Origin: an uncultured Roseburia sp.
Lineage (GTDB): Bacteria > Bacillota > Clostridia > Lachnospirales > Lachnospiraceae
Direction: 5' to 3'
Length of the DNA stretch: 5,179 bases
Assembly: GCA_947070915.1 (NCBI GenBank)
Contig: CAMTDY010000188.1
Coordinates: 1-5,179, forward strand
The notes beneath the pieces were generated by a model. That model did no database searches, was not told the DNA's origin, and saw only the letters and a program-made list of their open reading frames with translations. Made by a program: the position numbers and the translations under genes. How positions within the stretch are numbered: the stretch's first letter is position 1; the number at the start of each line of letters is the position of its first letter. Positions 1 through 5,179 of this stretch are shown here, piece after piece.

Positions 1-1
1 C

Positions 2-247
2 TATGAGCCGGAAGAATCAGAGACTCTGGGCTACATTATCCCGATGTATATGAACAGCCTTATATTTGGCGCGCTGGTGGAAGCAGTGGCAAGTGAAAAT
101 GGTGCCAGAATGCAGGCGATGGATTCGGCTACCAGCAACGCTGAGGAGATGATCGACAAGCTTGGCCTGCTGTATAACCGGGCAAGACAGTCAGCGATCA
201 CCCAGGAATTGACAGAGATTGTTGCCGGAGCATCGGCAATCGAATAA
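2..247 (+). CDS. atpG: ATP synthase F1 gamma subunit, C-terminal fragment (5' end outside window)
   Basis: Only the last 81 codons are present; the family is usually about 285-300 residues, so most of the gene lies to the left. Gamma is the central rotor shaft of F1: its two long terminal helices turn inside the alpha3-beta3 ring and couple proton or sodium flow to ATP synthesis at the membrane. The visible part is the C-terminal helix. It contains the family pattern SENGARMQAMDSATSNA, followed by YNRARQSAITQELTEIVAG, which fits the known gamma signature (I-T-x-E-x2-[DE]-x3-G-A). The frame is open from the first complete codon and ends in TAA. It lies 72 bases upstream of atpD in the same direction, the usual G-D-C order of bacterial atp operons. 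No frameshift or missing signature residue is seen in the visible part. Confidence 0.96.
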   Translation, partial: YEPEESETLGYIIPMYMNSLIFGALVEAVASENGARMQAMDSATSNAEEMIDKLGLLYNRARQSAITQELTEIVAGASAIE

Positions 248-250
248 AAA

Positions 251-267
251 TGTCCCGAGGCGGGACA
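251..267 (+). other. RNA hairpin 1 in the atpG-atpD gap
   Basis: TGTCCCG (251-257) and CGGGACA (261-267) are perfect reverse complements around a three-base AGG loop, giving a compact GC-rich 7-bp stem. It starts three bases after the atpG stop codon. No T-run follows, so it is not a standard intrinsic terminator. By inference it would fold in the atp mRNA and could protect the atpG 3' end or mark a processing site. Confidence 0.7.
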
Positions 268-271
268 AGAG

Positions 272-289
272 TGTGCAGGAATCTGCACA
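272..289 (+). other. RNA hairpin 2 in the atpG-atpD gap
   Basis: TGTGCAG (272-278) and CTGCACA (283-289) are perfect reverse complements around a GAAT tetraloop. This second 7-bp stem starts five bases after the first hairpin and ends 11 bases before the AAGGAG ribosome site of atpD. No T-run follows it. With hairpin 1 it forms a tandem stem-loop block between the gamma and beta cistrons; the role is inferred, not demonstrated. Confidence 0.68.
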
Positions 290-319
290 AGTATAGAAGA
301 AAGGAGTGAAGCTATCACA

Positions 320-1720
320 ATGGCAGCAAATAAATCGGAAAAGAACGCTGGAGTGATCACTCAGATTATAGGTGCGGTACTTGACATCCGGTTTCAGGAA
401 GGAGAGCTTCCAGAGATCTATGATGCGATAAATATTACGACAAAAGACGGTGAAAAGCTGGTAGTAGAGGTTTCACAGCATCTCGGTGACGATACGGTCC
501 GCTGTATCGCCATGGGTCCCACTGACGGACTGGTGAGAGGAATGGAAGCAACTGCTACAGGGGCGCCGATCACGGTGCCAGTAGGAGAAGAGACTCTCGG
601 AAGGATGTTCAATGTCCTGGGAGAACCCATCGATGAGAAAGAGCCTCCAAAGGTAAAAGAGCACCACCCGATCCACAGAAAAGCGCCAGCCTTTGAGGAG
701 CAGTCCACACAGGCGGAGATGCTGGAGACAGGGATCAAGGTCGTAGACCTTCTCTGCCCTTATCAGAAAGGTGGAAAGATCGGACTTTTCGGAGGTGCAG
801 GAGTTGGAAAGACGGTGCTGATCCAGGAGCTGATCACAAATATTGCGACAGAACACGGAGGATATTCGGTATTTACCGGAGTTGGCGAGCGTACCCGTGA
901 AGGAAATGACCTATACTATGAGATGATCGAGTCCGGTGTTATCGATAAGACCACGATGGTATTCGGCCAGATGAATGAGCCGCCGGGAGCAAGGATGCGT
1001 GTTGGGCTTACCGGACTTACCATGGCAGAATATTTCCGTGACAAAGCGGGAAAAGACGTACTTCTCTTTATCGATAATATTTTCCGTTTCACCCAGGCGG
1101 GTTCAGAGGTATCCGCGCTTCTGGGACGTATGCCCAGTGCGGTGGGATATCAGCCCACGCTCCAGACGGAGATGGGTGCTCTTCAGGAGCGTATTACATC
1201 CACAAAGAGCGGTTCTATCACTTCGGTACAGGCGGTATATGTACCTGCGGATGACCTGACAGACCCGGCGCCGGCGACTACTTTCGCCCATCTGGACGCG
1301 ACAACGGTGCTTGACCGTGCGATCTCAGAGCTGGGTATCTATCCTGCTGTGGATCCTCTGGGATCTACTTCCCGTATTCTCGATCCCCGGATCGTGGGAG
1401 AAGAGCATTATGAAGTGGCCCGCGGCGTGCAGGAGATTCTCCAGCGTTATAAAGAACTGCAGGATATCATTGCGATCCTCGGTATGGATGAATTGTCAGA
1501 GGATGAGAAGATGCTTGTAAACCGTGCCAGAAAGGTACAGCGTTTTCTTTCCCAGCCCTTCTTTGTGGCAGAGCAGTTTACCGGACTGGAAGGTAAGTAT
1601 GTCCCGATCTCGGAGACGATCCGTGGATTCAAGGAGATCCTGGAGGGCAAACATGACGATATACCAGAAAGTGCATTTTTGAATGCCGGAACCATCGACG
1701 ATGTCGTAGCACGTAAGTAA
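320..1720 (+). CDS. atpD: ATP synthase F1 beta subunit (catalytic)
   Basis: Complete 466-residue beta subunit, a normal length for the family. Three copies alternate with alpha in the F1 head and carry the catalytic ATP/ADP sites. In order: an N-terminal beta-barrel domain (about 10-85); the nucleotide-binding domain with P-loop GGAGVGKT at 158-165 (Lys164, Thr165); GERTREGND at 189-197 with the catalytic glutamate Glu190; Walker B LLFIDN at 248-253 (Asp252); and the ATPase signature PAVDPLGSTS at 342-351. The C-terminal helical domain carries the DELSEDE loop at 390-396, the segment that contacts gamma and transmits torque. The start is ATG 320, preceded by AAGGAG at 301-306 with a rather long 13-base spacer. 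It sits between atpG and atpC in one operon. All expected catalytic residues are present. Nothing in beta itself tells whether the coupling ion is H+ or Na+, which is set by the c subunit outside the window. Confidence 0.99.
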   Translation: MAANKSEKNAGVITQIIGAVLDIRFQEGELPEIYDAINITTKDGEKLVVEVSQHLGDDTVRCIAMGPTDGLVRGMEATATGAPITVPVGEETLGRMFNVLGEPIDEKEPPKVKEHHPIHRKAPAFEEQSTQAEMLETGIKVVDLLCPYQKGGKIGLFGGAGVGKTVLIQELITNIATEHGGYSVFTGVGERTREGNDLYYEMIESGVIDKTTMVFGQMNEPPGARMRVGLTGLTMAEYFRDKAGKDVLLFIDNIFRFTQAGSEVSALLGRMPSAVGYQPTLQTEMGALQERITSTKSGSITSVQAVYVPADDLTDPAPATTFAHLDATTVLDRAISELGIYPAVDPLGSTSRILDPRIVGEEHYEVARGVQEILQRYKELQDIIAILGMDELSEDEKMLVNRARKVQRFLSQPFFVAEQFTGLEGKYVPISETIRGFKEILEGKHDDIPESAFLNAGTIDDVVARK

Positions 1721-1723
1721 TAA

Positions 1724-1766
1724 CATGCTGTGGCCAATGCTGGCATGCCGCGGGACAGATGCGGTA
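1724..1766 (+). other. Possible alternative hairpins in the atpD-atpC gap
   Basis: The 82-base gap between atpD and atpC contains two overlapping, mutually exclusive pairings. CATGC (1724-1728) pairs with GCATG (1743-1747), extendable by two G-T pairs. TGCCGC (1746-1751) pairs with GCGGTA (1761-1766), including one G-T pair, around a nine-base loop. The stems are short and there is no T-run, so this is weak evidence for a structured spacer and not for a terminator. The ribosome site of atpC, AAGGA at 1791-1795, lies outside both. Confidence 0.3.
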
Positions 1767-1802
1767 CTGCGTTGTGGAGCCGTGGAAAGAAAGGATTGAG
1801 AT

Positions 1803-2231
1803 ATGGCAGAATTGAAAAAATTCCGTCTGGAAGTGATTTCACCGGAGAGGGTGTTTTACACCGGAGATGTGGAGATGGTGGAACTCACGACCATAGAAGG
1901 AGAGATCGGCGTCTATGCAGATCATATACCCTTGACCTCGATTGTAGCTCCCGGAGTTCTGACGATCACGGAATCATCGGGTGAGAAAGGGATTAAAGAA
2001 GCCGCTGTTCTGGAAGGGTTCCTTGAAATCCTGCCGGATAAGGTGACGATTCTTGCCCAGTCCTGTGAATGGCCGGAAGAAATCGACATGAACCGGGCGC
2101 TGGAGGCGAAGGCAAGGGCAGAGAGAAGAATCAAAAGCACAGATGCGAATGTAAATATGGCAAGAGCAGAACAGGCTCTTCGTAAGTCGCTGGTTCGGAT
2201 CAACCTGGCCGAGCAGGCGCGGAAGCTTTGA
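1803..2231 (+). CDS. atpC: ATP synthase F1 epsilon subunit
   Basis: Complete 142-residue epsilon subunit, within the usual range of about 130-145. Epsilon binds gamma at the foot of the central stalk, links it to the c-ring and can inhibit ATP hydrolysis through its C-terminal helices. Residues 1 to about 86 form the N-terminal beta-sandwich, with the conserved GEIGVYADHIPLTS at 33-46 and LEGFLEI at 70-76. Residues from about 91 to 142 form the two-helix C-terminal domain, rich in Ala, Arg and Glu. That domain starts with IDMNRA at 94-99, which fits the I/L-D-x-x-R-A motif described for ATP-binding epsilon of Bacillus PS3. The start ATG 1803 has AAGGA at 1791-1795 with a seven-base spacer. 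It is the last gene of the operon; a strong terminator begins seven bases after the stop codon. Confidence 0.98.
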   Translation: MAELKKFRLEVISPERVFYTGDVEMVELTTIEGEIGVYADHIPLTSIVAPGVLTITESSGEKGIKEAAVLEGFLEILPDKVTILAQSCEWPEEIDMNRALEAKARAERRIKSTDANVNMARAEQALRKSLVRINLAEQARKL

Positions 2232-2237
2232 GCTAAT

Positions 2238-2296
2238 AAAGTAATTTCAGATTTCTATGTGGTACTGCCTCAGAGAATATCTGAAATTACTTTTTT
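2238..2296 (+). terminator. Rho-independent terminator of the atp operon
   Basis: The left arm (2238-2252, starting AAAGTAATTTC) and the right arm (2279-2293, ending ATTACTTT) are a perfect 15-bp inverted repeat. If T2278 is bulged, TTCT at 2253-2256 can also pair with AGAA at 2274-2277, lengthening the stem by four pairs. The T-run at 2291-2296 follows at once, with its first bases pairing to the AAA of the left arm. The stem is AT-rich but long. It starts just after the atpC stop and ends the atp transcript, separating it from neuB. Confidence 0.92.
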
Positions 2297-2308
2297 ATCG
2301 AATAAAAC

Positions 2309-2315
2309 GAGGGGG
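2309..2315 (+). promoter_or_regulatory. Ribosome binding site that sets the neuB start
   Basis: GAGGGGG lies 12 bases before ATG 2328. It is the only purine-rich site in this gap. The alternative in-frame ATG at 2259 falls in the loop region of the terminator hairpin and has no such site before it. The spacer is longer than the 5-9 bases typical of Firmicutes, so translation initiation may be modest. Confidence 0.6.
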
Positions 2316-2327
2316 AAACAGAAACAT

Positions 2328-3365
2328 ATGAAATCATTTAGGATTGGAGAGATTGAGATCGGTGGATCGGCGAGACCGCTTGTGATACCGGAGATCGGCA
2401 TCAATCACAATGGAAGCCTGGAGACCGCGAAAGAGATGGTACTGTCGGCGCATCGCGCCGGAGCTAGGCTGATCAAGCACCAGACCCATATCGTGACAGA
2501 TGAGATGGCGGGAGCGGCAAAAAAGGTAGTTCCTGGAAATGCAGATGTCTCCATCTATGAGGTGATGGCGAACTGCGCGCTGGATGAGGAAGAAGAGCGG
2601 GAAATGATGCGCTATACCGAGGAGCTGGGAATGGTATTTCTAAGTACGCCGTTTTCCCGGGCGGCGGCAGACCGGCTGGAGAAAATGGGTGTGAAGGCAT
2701 ATAAGATCGGCTCTGGAGAGATGAACAATTATCCTTTGCTGGAACACGTGGCAGCTTTTGGCAAGCCAATGATCGTTTCCACCGGTATGAATGATCTGAA
2801 AAGCATAGATAAAGCCATCGCCATCCTGGAAAAACATGGTGTGGATTATGCCCTTCTGCACACCACCAATCTCTATCCCACCACACCGGGGCAGGTCAGA
2901 CTGGGAGCGATGCAGCAGATGATGGAGGCATATCCGGATATACCGGTGGGACTATCGGATCATACGTTAAACAACAATGCCTGTATCTCGGCGATGGCCC
3001 TTGGTGCGAAAGTGGTAGAGCGGCATTATACCGACCGGATGGACAGACAGGGACCGGATATTGTATGTTCCATGGACGAGAGGGCACTTCGGGAGCTGCT
3101 GCGGGCGGCAGAGGAGGTTCCTGATATGCTGGGAGGCACGAAAGAGGCTTTGAAAGAAGAGCAGATAACCATCGACTTTGCCTTTGCCACGGCGGTCACC
3201 ATTGCGCCGGTAAAAGAAGGAGAAGTATTTACCAGGGAGAATCTATGGGTGAAGCGGCCGGGGACGGGAGAGATCCCGGCGGAACAATATGAGGCGGTCC
3301 TCGGAAAAAAAGCGCGTATTGACATTGACAGGGATGTACAATTGACCTGGGACATGGTAAAATAA
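2328..3365 (+). CDS. neuB: N-acetylneuraminate (sialic acid) synthase, NeuB type
   Basis: Product of 345 residues. The family condenses phosphoenolpyruvate with N-acetylmannosamine to give N-acetylneuraminate in the cytoplasm. Residues about 15-280 form the NeuB TIM barrel: EIGINHNGS (22-30), KHQTHIVTDEM (50-60), STPFSRAAADRL (106-117), KIGSGEMNNYPL (126-137) and GLSDHTLNN (208-216). His212 and His233 (in ERHYTDRMDR) match the two metal-binding histidines of the Neisseria meningitidis enzyme. The C-terminal SAF/antifreeze-like domain (about 285-345) holds NLWVKRPGTG, whose Arg310 matches the arginine that reaches into the partner subunit's active site. KHQTH and GPDIVCSMD place it with true sialic acid synthases; the legionaminate and pseudaminate synthases typically have KFQ at the first motif. 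The start at 2328 is chosen because the open frame's earlier ATG (2259) lies inside the atp terminator. No promoter is visible and no other neu gene flanks it. Substrate assignment is by recalled similarity, so a related nonulosonate product remains possible. Confidence 0.93.
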   Translation: MKSFRIGEIEIGGSARPLVIPEIGINHNGSLETAKEMVLSAHRAGARLIKHQTHIVTDEMAGAAKKVVPGNADVSIYEVMANCALDEEEEREMMRYTEELGMVFLSTPFSRAAADRLEKMGVKAYKIGSGEMNNYPLLEHVAAFGKPMIVSTGMNDLKSIDKAIAILEKHGVDYALLHTTNLYPTTPGQVRLGAMQQMMEAYPDIPVGLSDHTLNNNACISAMALGAKVVERHYTDRMDRQGPDIVCSMDERALRELLRAAEEVPDMLGGTKEALKEEQITIDFAFATAVTIAPVKEGEVFTRENLWVKRPGTGEIPAEQYEAVLGKKARIDIDRDVQLTWDMVK

Positions 3366-3383
3366 AGGGAAACCGTAAAAAAC

Positions 3384-3405
3384 TGGCATTTGGCAGGTGG
3401 TGGCA
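3384..3405 (+). repeat. Three TGGCA direct repeats upstream of the -35 box
   Basis: TGGCA occurs at 3384-3388, 3391-3395 and 3401-3405, a cluster of three copies in 22 bases ending two bases before the -35 hexamer. The spacing is 7 then 10 bases, so they are not helically regular. They may be half-sites for a regulator of the downstream gene. They may also be chance, since the unit is only five bases. Confidence 0.35.
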
Positions 3406-3421
3406 CTTGACAAAAGGTGCC
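3402..3421. promoter_or_regulatory. Candidate operator: inverted repeat around the -35 element
   Basis: GGCAC (3402-3406) and GTGCC (3417-3421) are perfect inverted arms separated by ten bases that contain the whole -35 hexamer. A dimeric regulator bound here would block RNA polymerase. The arms are short and no regulator gene is in view, so this is a suggestion from position and symmetry only. Confidence 0.35.
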
Positions 3422-3435
3422 GGAATTAATATAAT
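3407..3435 (+). promoter_or_regulatory. Consensus sigma-A promoter for the repeat/FapA gene
   Basis: TTGACA at 3407-3412 and TATAAT at 3430-3435 are both exact consensus hexamers with an optimal 17-base spacer. Transcription should start near 3442, giving a leader of about 49 bases before ATG 3491. It starts a new transcription unit after neuB, though no terminator is visible at the end of neuB, so readthrough from neuB is also possible. Confidence 0.92.
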
Positions 3436-3475
3436 TTTAGTATACATAAAGTGGTTAAAGTGAAGCGATGATACC

Positions 3476-3486
3476 AAGAGGGGGGA
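3476..3486 (+). promoter_or_regulatory. Ribosome binding site of the repeat/FapA gene
   Basis: AAGAGGGGGGA ends four bases before ATG 3491. Its position fixes this ATG as the start; the ATG at 3468 is in another frame and closes after eight codons. Confidence 0.75.
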
Positions 3487-3490
3487 TCTT

Positions 3491-5179
3491 ATGACCAGAC
3501 GGGAAATTGATTTGGAGATCCAAAAAAAGAATTATCAGAAGGAGTTATTGTTGTGCCAAAAAGCCGGCGGGGATATCGACAGGTATCGCCGCCTTTCATT
3601 CGATGTACTGCAGCTGGAGCAGATCCGGAGAGGTCTGGAGAGCGGCGTGGATGTAGAGGTGTATCTGGATCCCCAGAAAAGCTGGTTAGAGATGGAGGAG
3701 ACCCGTGTTTCCATGGAGACCGGCTTTGATATGCGTAAGTACATTGATCAGGGGTTTGACTGGATGCAGTGCAATGAGATCCGGGCAGGTATACAGGCGG
3801 GAATAAATGTTTCAAAATATCTGGATGTCAGTTATCTGGCAGCCCAGATGAAGGAGATCCGGAAGGGGCTGCAGAAGAAGCTGGATGTCTCCCAGTATGC
3901 TTCTCCCCAGTTTGACTGGTTTCAGATGCAGGAGATCCGTCTCGGATTGGAAAAGAAGATGAATGTGTCTGTTTTTGCCAAACCGGAATATACATATACG
4001 ACGATGCGTGCCATCCGTCTTGGACTGGCAGACGGCATCAATCTTATACCTTTTATAGAAAAGGGGTATACCGGTACTATTCTCAATGAGATCAGCCGGG
4101 GAATCCGTATGAATTATGATATCAGTGAATACCTGAAACAGGGGTATGACGCCGAACAGCTCAAGCAGATCAACAATGCCCATGAGTATGGCGTGAACCT
4201 GGTGCCATATCTGCGTAAAGGGATTCATGGAGTACAGCTGCAGGAGATCATCGAAGGCCTGAAGGAAGGGCTGGATGTGTCACAGTACGCGGACCTCCGG
4301 TTTAACTGGTTCCAGATGCGGGAGATCCGTTATGGACTGGAGCGGAAGGTGGATGTCTCTGTCTATGCCAAGCCGGAATTTACGGCGAAGCAGATGGAAG
4401 TGATCCGGAAAGGCCTTTTGGAAGGACTGGATGTAGCCAAGTATGCAAAAATATATTTTGAGCCGGAACAGATGGAAGACATCCGGCAGGAACTGGGCGA
4501 ATCCAATGATGAGTTCTCAGAAGAGATCGAGCGTCTGCTGCATGATCCATTAGAGGAGAAAGAAATGCCGGCAGAGCCGGTGGAGCAGGAGGAAGCAGCA
4601 CAGGAAGAGGCAGCAGATGAAAATTATCTTCTTGACCCCTGCATTGTTGTGGCTGAAGATAAGATGTCGGTTACCATGGATTTCTCCCTGGTAACCAGCG
4701 AGATGCAGGAAAAGCTGGAGGCGCTTACGGTACCGGCTTTGATCCGGCTGCTGAGGCATAATGAAGTCAAGCAGGGAGTACACAGTGACCGTATACGGGA
4801 GATCATAGAAAAAAAACAGTTTACTATACCTGTCGTTGTGGCGGAAGGAAAGGCTGCGGTGAATGGTGAGGATGGAAAATTCACGTATTACTTTAGGAAA
4901 GAATTAAACCGTAAACCACGGGTGTTGAAGGACGGCTCCGTAGATTACAAGAGTATGGAACTGTTTGAAGTCGTGAAAAAGGATATGTTGCTGGCGGAGT
5001 ACCAGCCCGCTACCAAGGGGGCATATGGATATGATGTGACAGGAAGGATGATTGCGCCGAAACAGGGAAAAGAGCTGCCGCCGCTGACGGGAGAAGGCTT
5101 TATGATGACAGAGGATAAAAAGCAGTATTATTCCCTGCTGGACGGTATTGTGGAGCTGGATACTTACAATCATAAACTG
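3491..5179 (+). CDS. DUF342/FapA-domain protein with N-terminal 26-residue repeat array (3' end outside window)
   Basis: The frame is open from ATG 3491 to the window edge: 563 codons with no stop. Residues 15-352 are 13 tandem repeats of 26 residues (see the repeat entry). Residues about 353-378 are a low-complexity acidic linker rich in Glu, Ala and Pro. From about 380 the sequence matches DUF342 (FapA family): VVVAEGKAAVNGEDGKF at 448-464, DGSVDYKSMELFEVV at 481-495, LLAEYQPATKGAYGYDVTG at 500-518 and the Gly/Pro/Lys-rich IAPKQGKELPPLTGEG after it. The rest of that domain must lie beyond the window. No signal peptide or membrane segment is seen, so it is probably cytoplasmic. FapA (flagellar assembly protein A) was named for a role in flagellar placement in Vibrio, but many Firmicutes with DUF342 proteins lack a clear flagellar link, and no flagellar gene is visible here. 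Function is unresolved. The gene has its own strong promoter, separate from atp. Confidence 0.85.
   Translation, partial: MTRREIDLEIQKKNYQKELLLCQKAGGDIDRYRRLSFDVLQLEQIRRGLESGVDVEVYLDPQKSWLEMEETRVSMETGFDMRKYIDQGFDWMQCNEIRAGIQAGINVSKYLDVSYLAAQMKEIRKGLQKKLDVSQYASPQFDWFQMQEIRLGLEKKMNVSVFAKPEYTYTTMRAIRLGLADGINLIPFIEKGYTGTILNEISRGIRMNYDISEYLKQGYDAEQLKQINNAHEYGVNLVPYLRKGIHGVQLQEIIEGLKEGLDVSQYADLRFNWFQMREIRYGLERKVDVSVYAKPEFTAKQMEVIRKGLLEGLDVAKYAKIYFEPEQMEDIRQELGESNDEFSEEIERLLHDPLEEKEMPAEPVEQEEAAQEEAADENYLLDPCIVVAEDKMSVTMDFSLVTSEMQEKLEALTVPALIRLLRHNEVKQGVHSDRIREIIEKKQFTIPVVVAEGKAAVNGEDGKFTYYFRKELNRKPRVLKDGSVDYKSMELFEVVKKDMLLAEYQPATKGAYGYDVTGRMIAPKQGKELPPLTGEGFMMTEDKKQYYSLLDGIVELDTYNHKL
3533..4546 (+). 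repeat. 13 tandem repeats of 26 residues (78 bases) within the FapA-domain gene
   Basis: Units start at 3533, 3611, 3689, 3767, 3845, 3923, 4001, 4079, 4157, 4235, 4313, 4391 and 4469, with no insertion or deletion between any of them. The strong units read QMxEIRxGL, then two or three residues, then DVSxYAxP and an aromatic. The tenth residue after the conserved Ile (counting it as 1) is Asp or Asn in all 13 units (residues 28, 54, 80 and so on to 340). An aromatic Tyr or Phe follows four residues later in the first 12 units (32, 58, 84 to 318). The first and last units are the most degenerate. The regular helix-loop pattern suggests a solenoid or other protein-binding scaffold; that is inference. 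Confidence 0.88.
3881..4384 (+). repeat. Higher-order duplication: 114-base segments 3881-3994 and 4271-4384
   Basis: Residues 131-168 and 261-298 of the FapA-domain protein match at 27 of 38 positions, far more than typical unit pairs. Both contain LDVSQYA, WFQM, EIR and AKPE in the same places. The copies are 390 bases apart, exactly five repeat units, which points to a block duplication of several units during growth of the array, followed by divergence. Confidence 0.7.

Noticed and set aside
1730..1984. Forward open frame of 84 codons across the atpD-atpC gap and atpC start
   Set aside because: It runs out of frame through most of the first half of atpC, has no ribosome site and has an Arg/Gly/Asp-rich composition typical of a shadow frame.
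2259..2327. Upstream extension of neuB by 23 codons from ATG 2259
   Set aside because: The ATG lies in the loop region of the atp terminator and the extension crosses its right arm and T-run. No ribosome site precedes it, and NeuB proteins normally begin close to the 2328 start.
3401..3416. Sigma-54 promoter suggested by TGGCAC
   Set aside because: The -24 like TGGCAC is present, but the GC expected about ten bases further on is AA. The overlapping perfect sigma-A promoter explains the site better.
3468..3494. Eight-codon leader ORF whose TGA overlaps the ATG of the FapA-domain gene (ATGA)
   Set aside because: The overlap geometry would allow translational coupling, but there is no convincing ribosome site before it and no codon bias suggesting attenuation. 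An eight-codon frame is easily chance.
2896..3815. Reverse-strand open frames opposite neuB and the repeat gene
   Set aside because: They mirror well-supported + strand genes, have no recognisable domain, and overlap one another in different frames.
3812..4884. Long reverse-strand frames opposite the repeat array and linker
   Set aside because: The + strand frame there encodes phase-perfect repeats and a DUF342 domain. The reverse frames are shadows rich in His, Leu and Pro with no family features.

Overview
The window reads as ordinary chromosomal DNA from an anaerobic Firmicute, most likely a Lachnospiraceae (Clostridium cluster XIVa) member. That is an inference from the style of the ATP synthase proteins, strong purine-rich Shine-Dalgarno sites, near-balanced base composition and the FapA/DUF342 protein at the right edge; the sequence alone does not fix genus or species. 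All genes lie on the + strand, and no intergenic gap exceeds about 125 bases.

Left part (1-2296): the distal end of the F-type ATP synthase operon. It holds the C-terminus of the gamma subunit (atpG, cut by the window edge), the complete beta subunit (atpD) and the complete epsilon subunit (atpC), closed by a strong rho-independent terminator with a perfect 15-bp stem. Gamma, beta and epsilon form the rotor stalk, the catalytic sites and the regulatory stalk protein of F1. Two compact hairpins sit in tandem between atpG and atpD, and a weaker structured gap separates atpD from atpC.

Middle (2297-3365): a solitary gene for an N-acetylneuraminate (sialic acid) synthase of the NeuB type. No other sialic acid gene is visible beside it and no promoter is obvious. 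The longest open frame starts inside the terminator hairpin, but the supported start is at 2328.

Right part (3366-5179): a textbook sigma-A promoter (TTGACA, 17 bp, TATAAT) drives a long gene that runs off the right edge. Its product begins with 13 tandem, indel-free repeats of exactly 26 residues, passes through an acidic linker, and enters a DUF342/FapA domain. This in-phase repeat array fused to a FapA-type domain is the most unusual thing in the window. A GGCAC/GTGCC inverted repeat and three TGGCA copies around the -35 box suggest the gene may be regulated.

No tRNA, rRNA, CRISPR array, insertion sequence or attachment site was seen.
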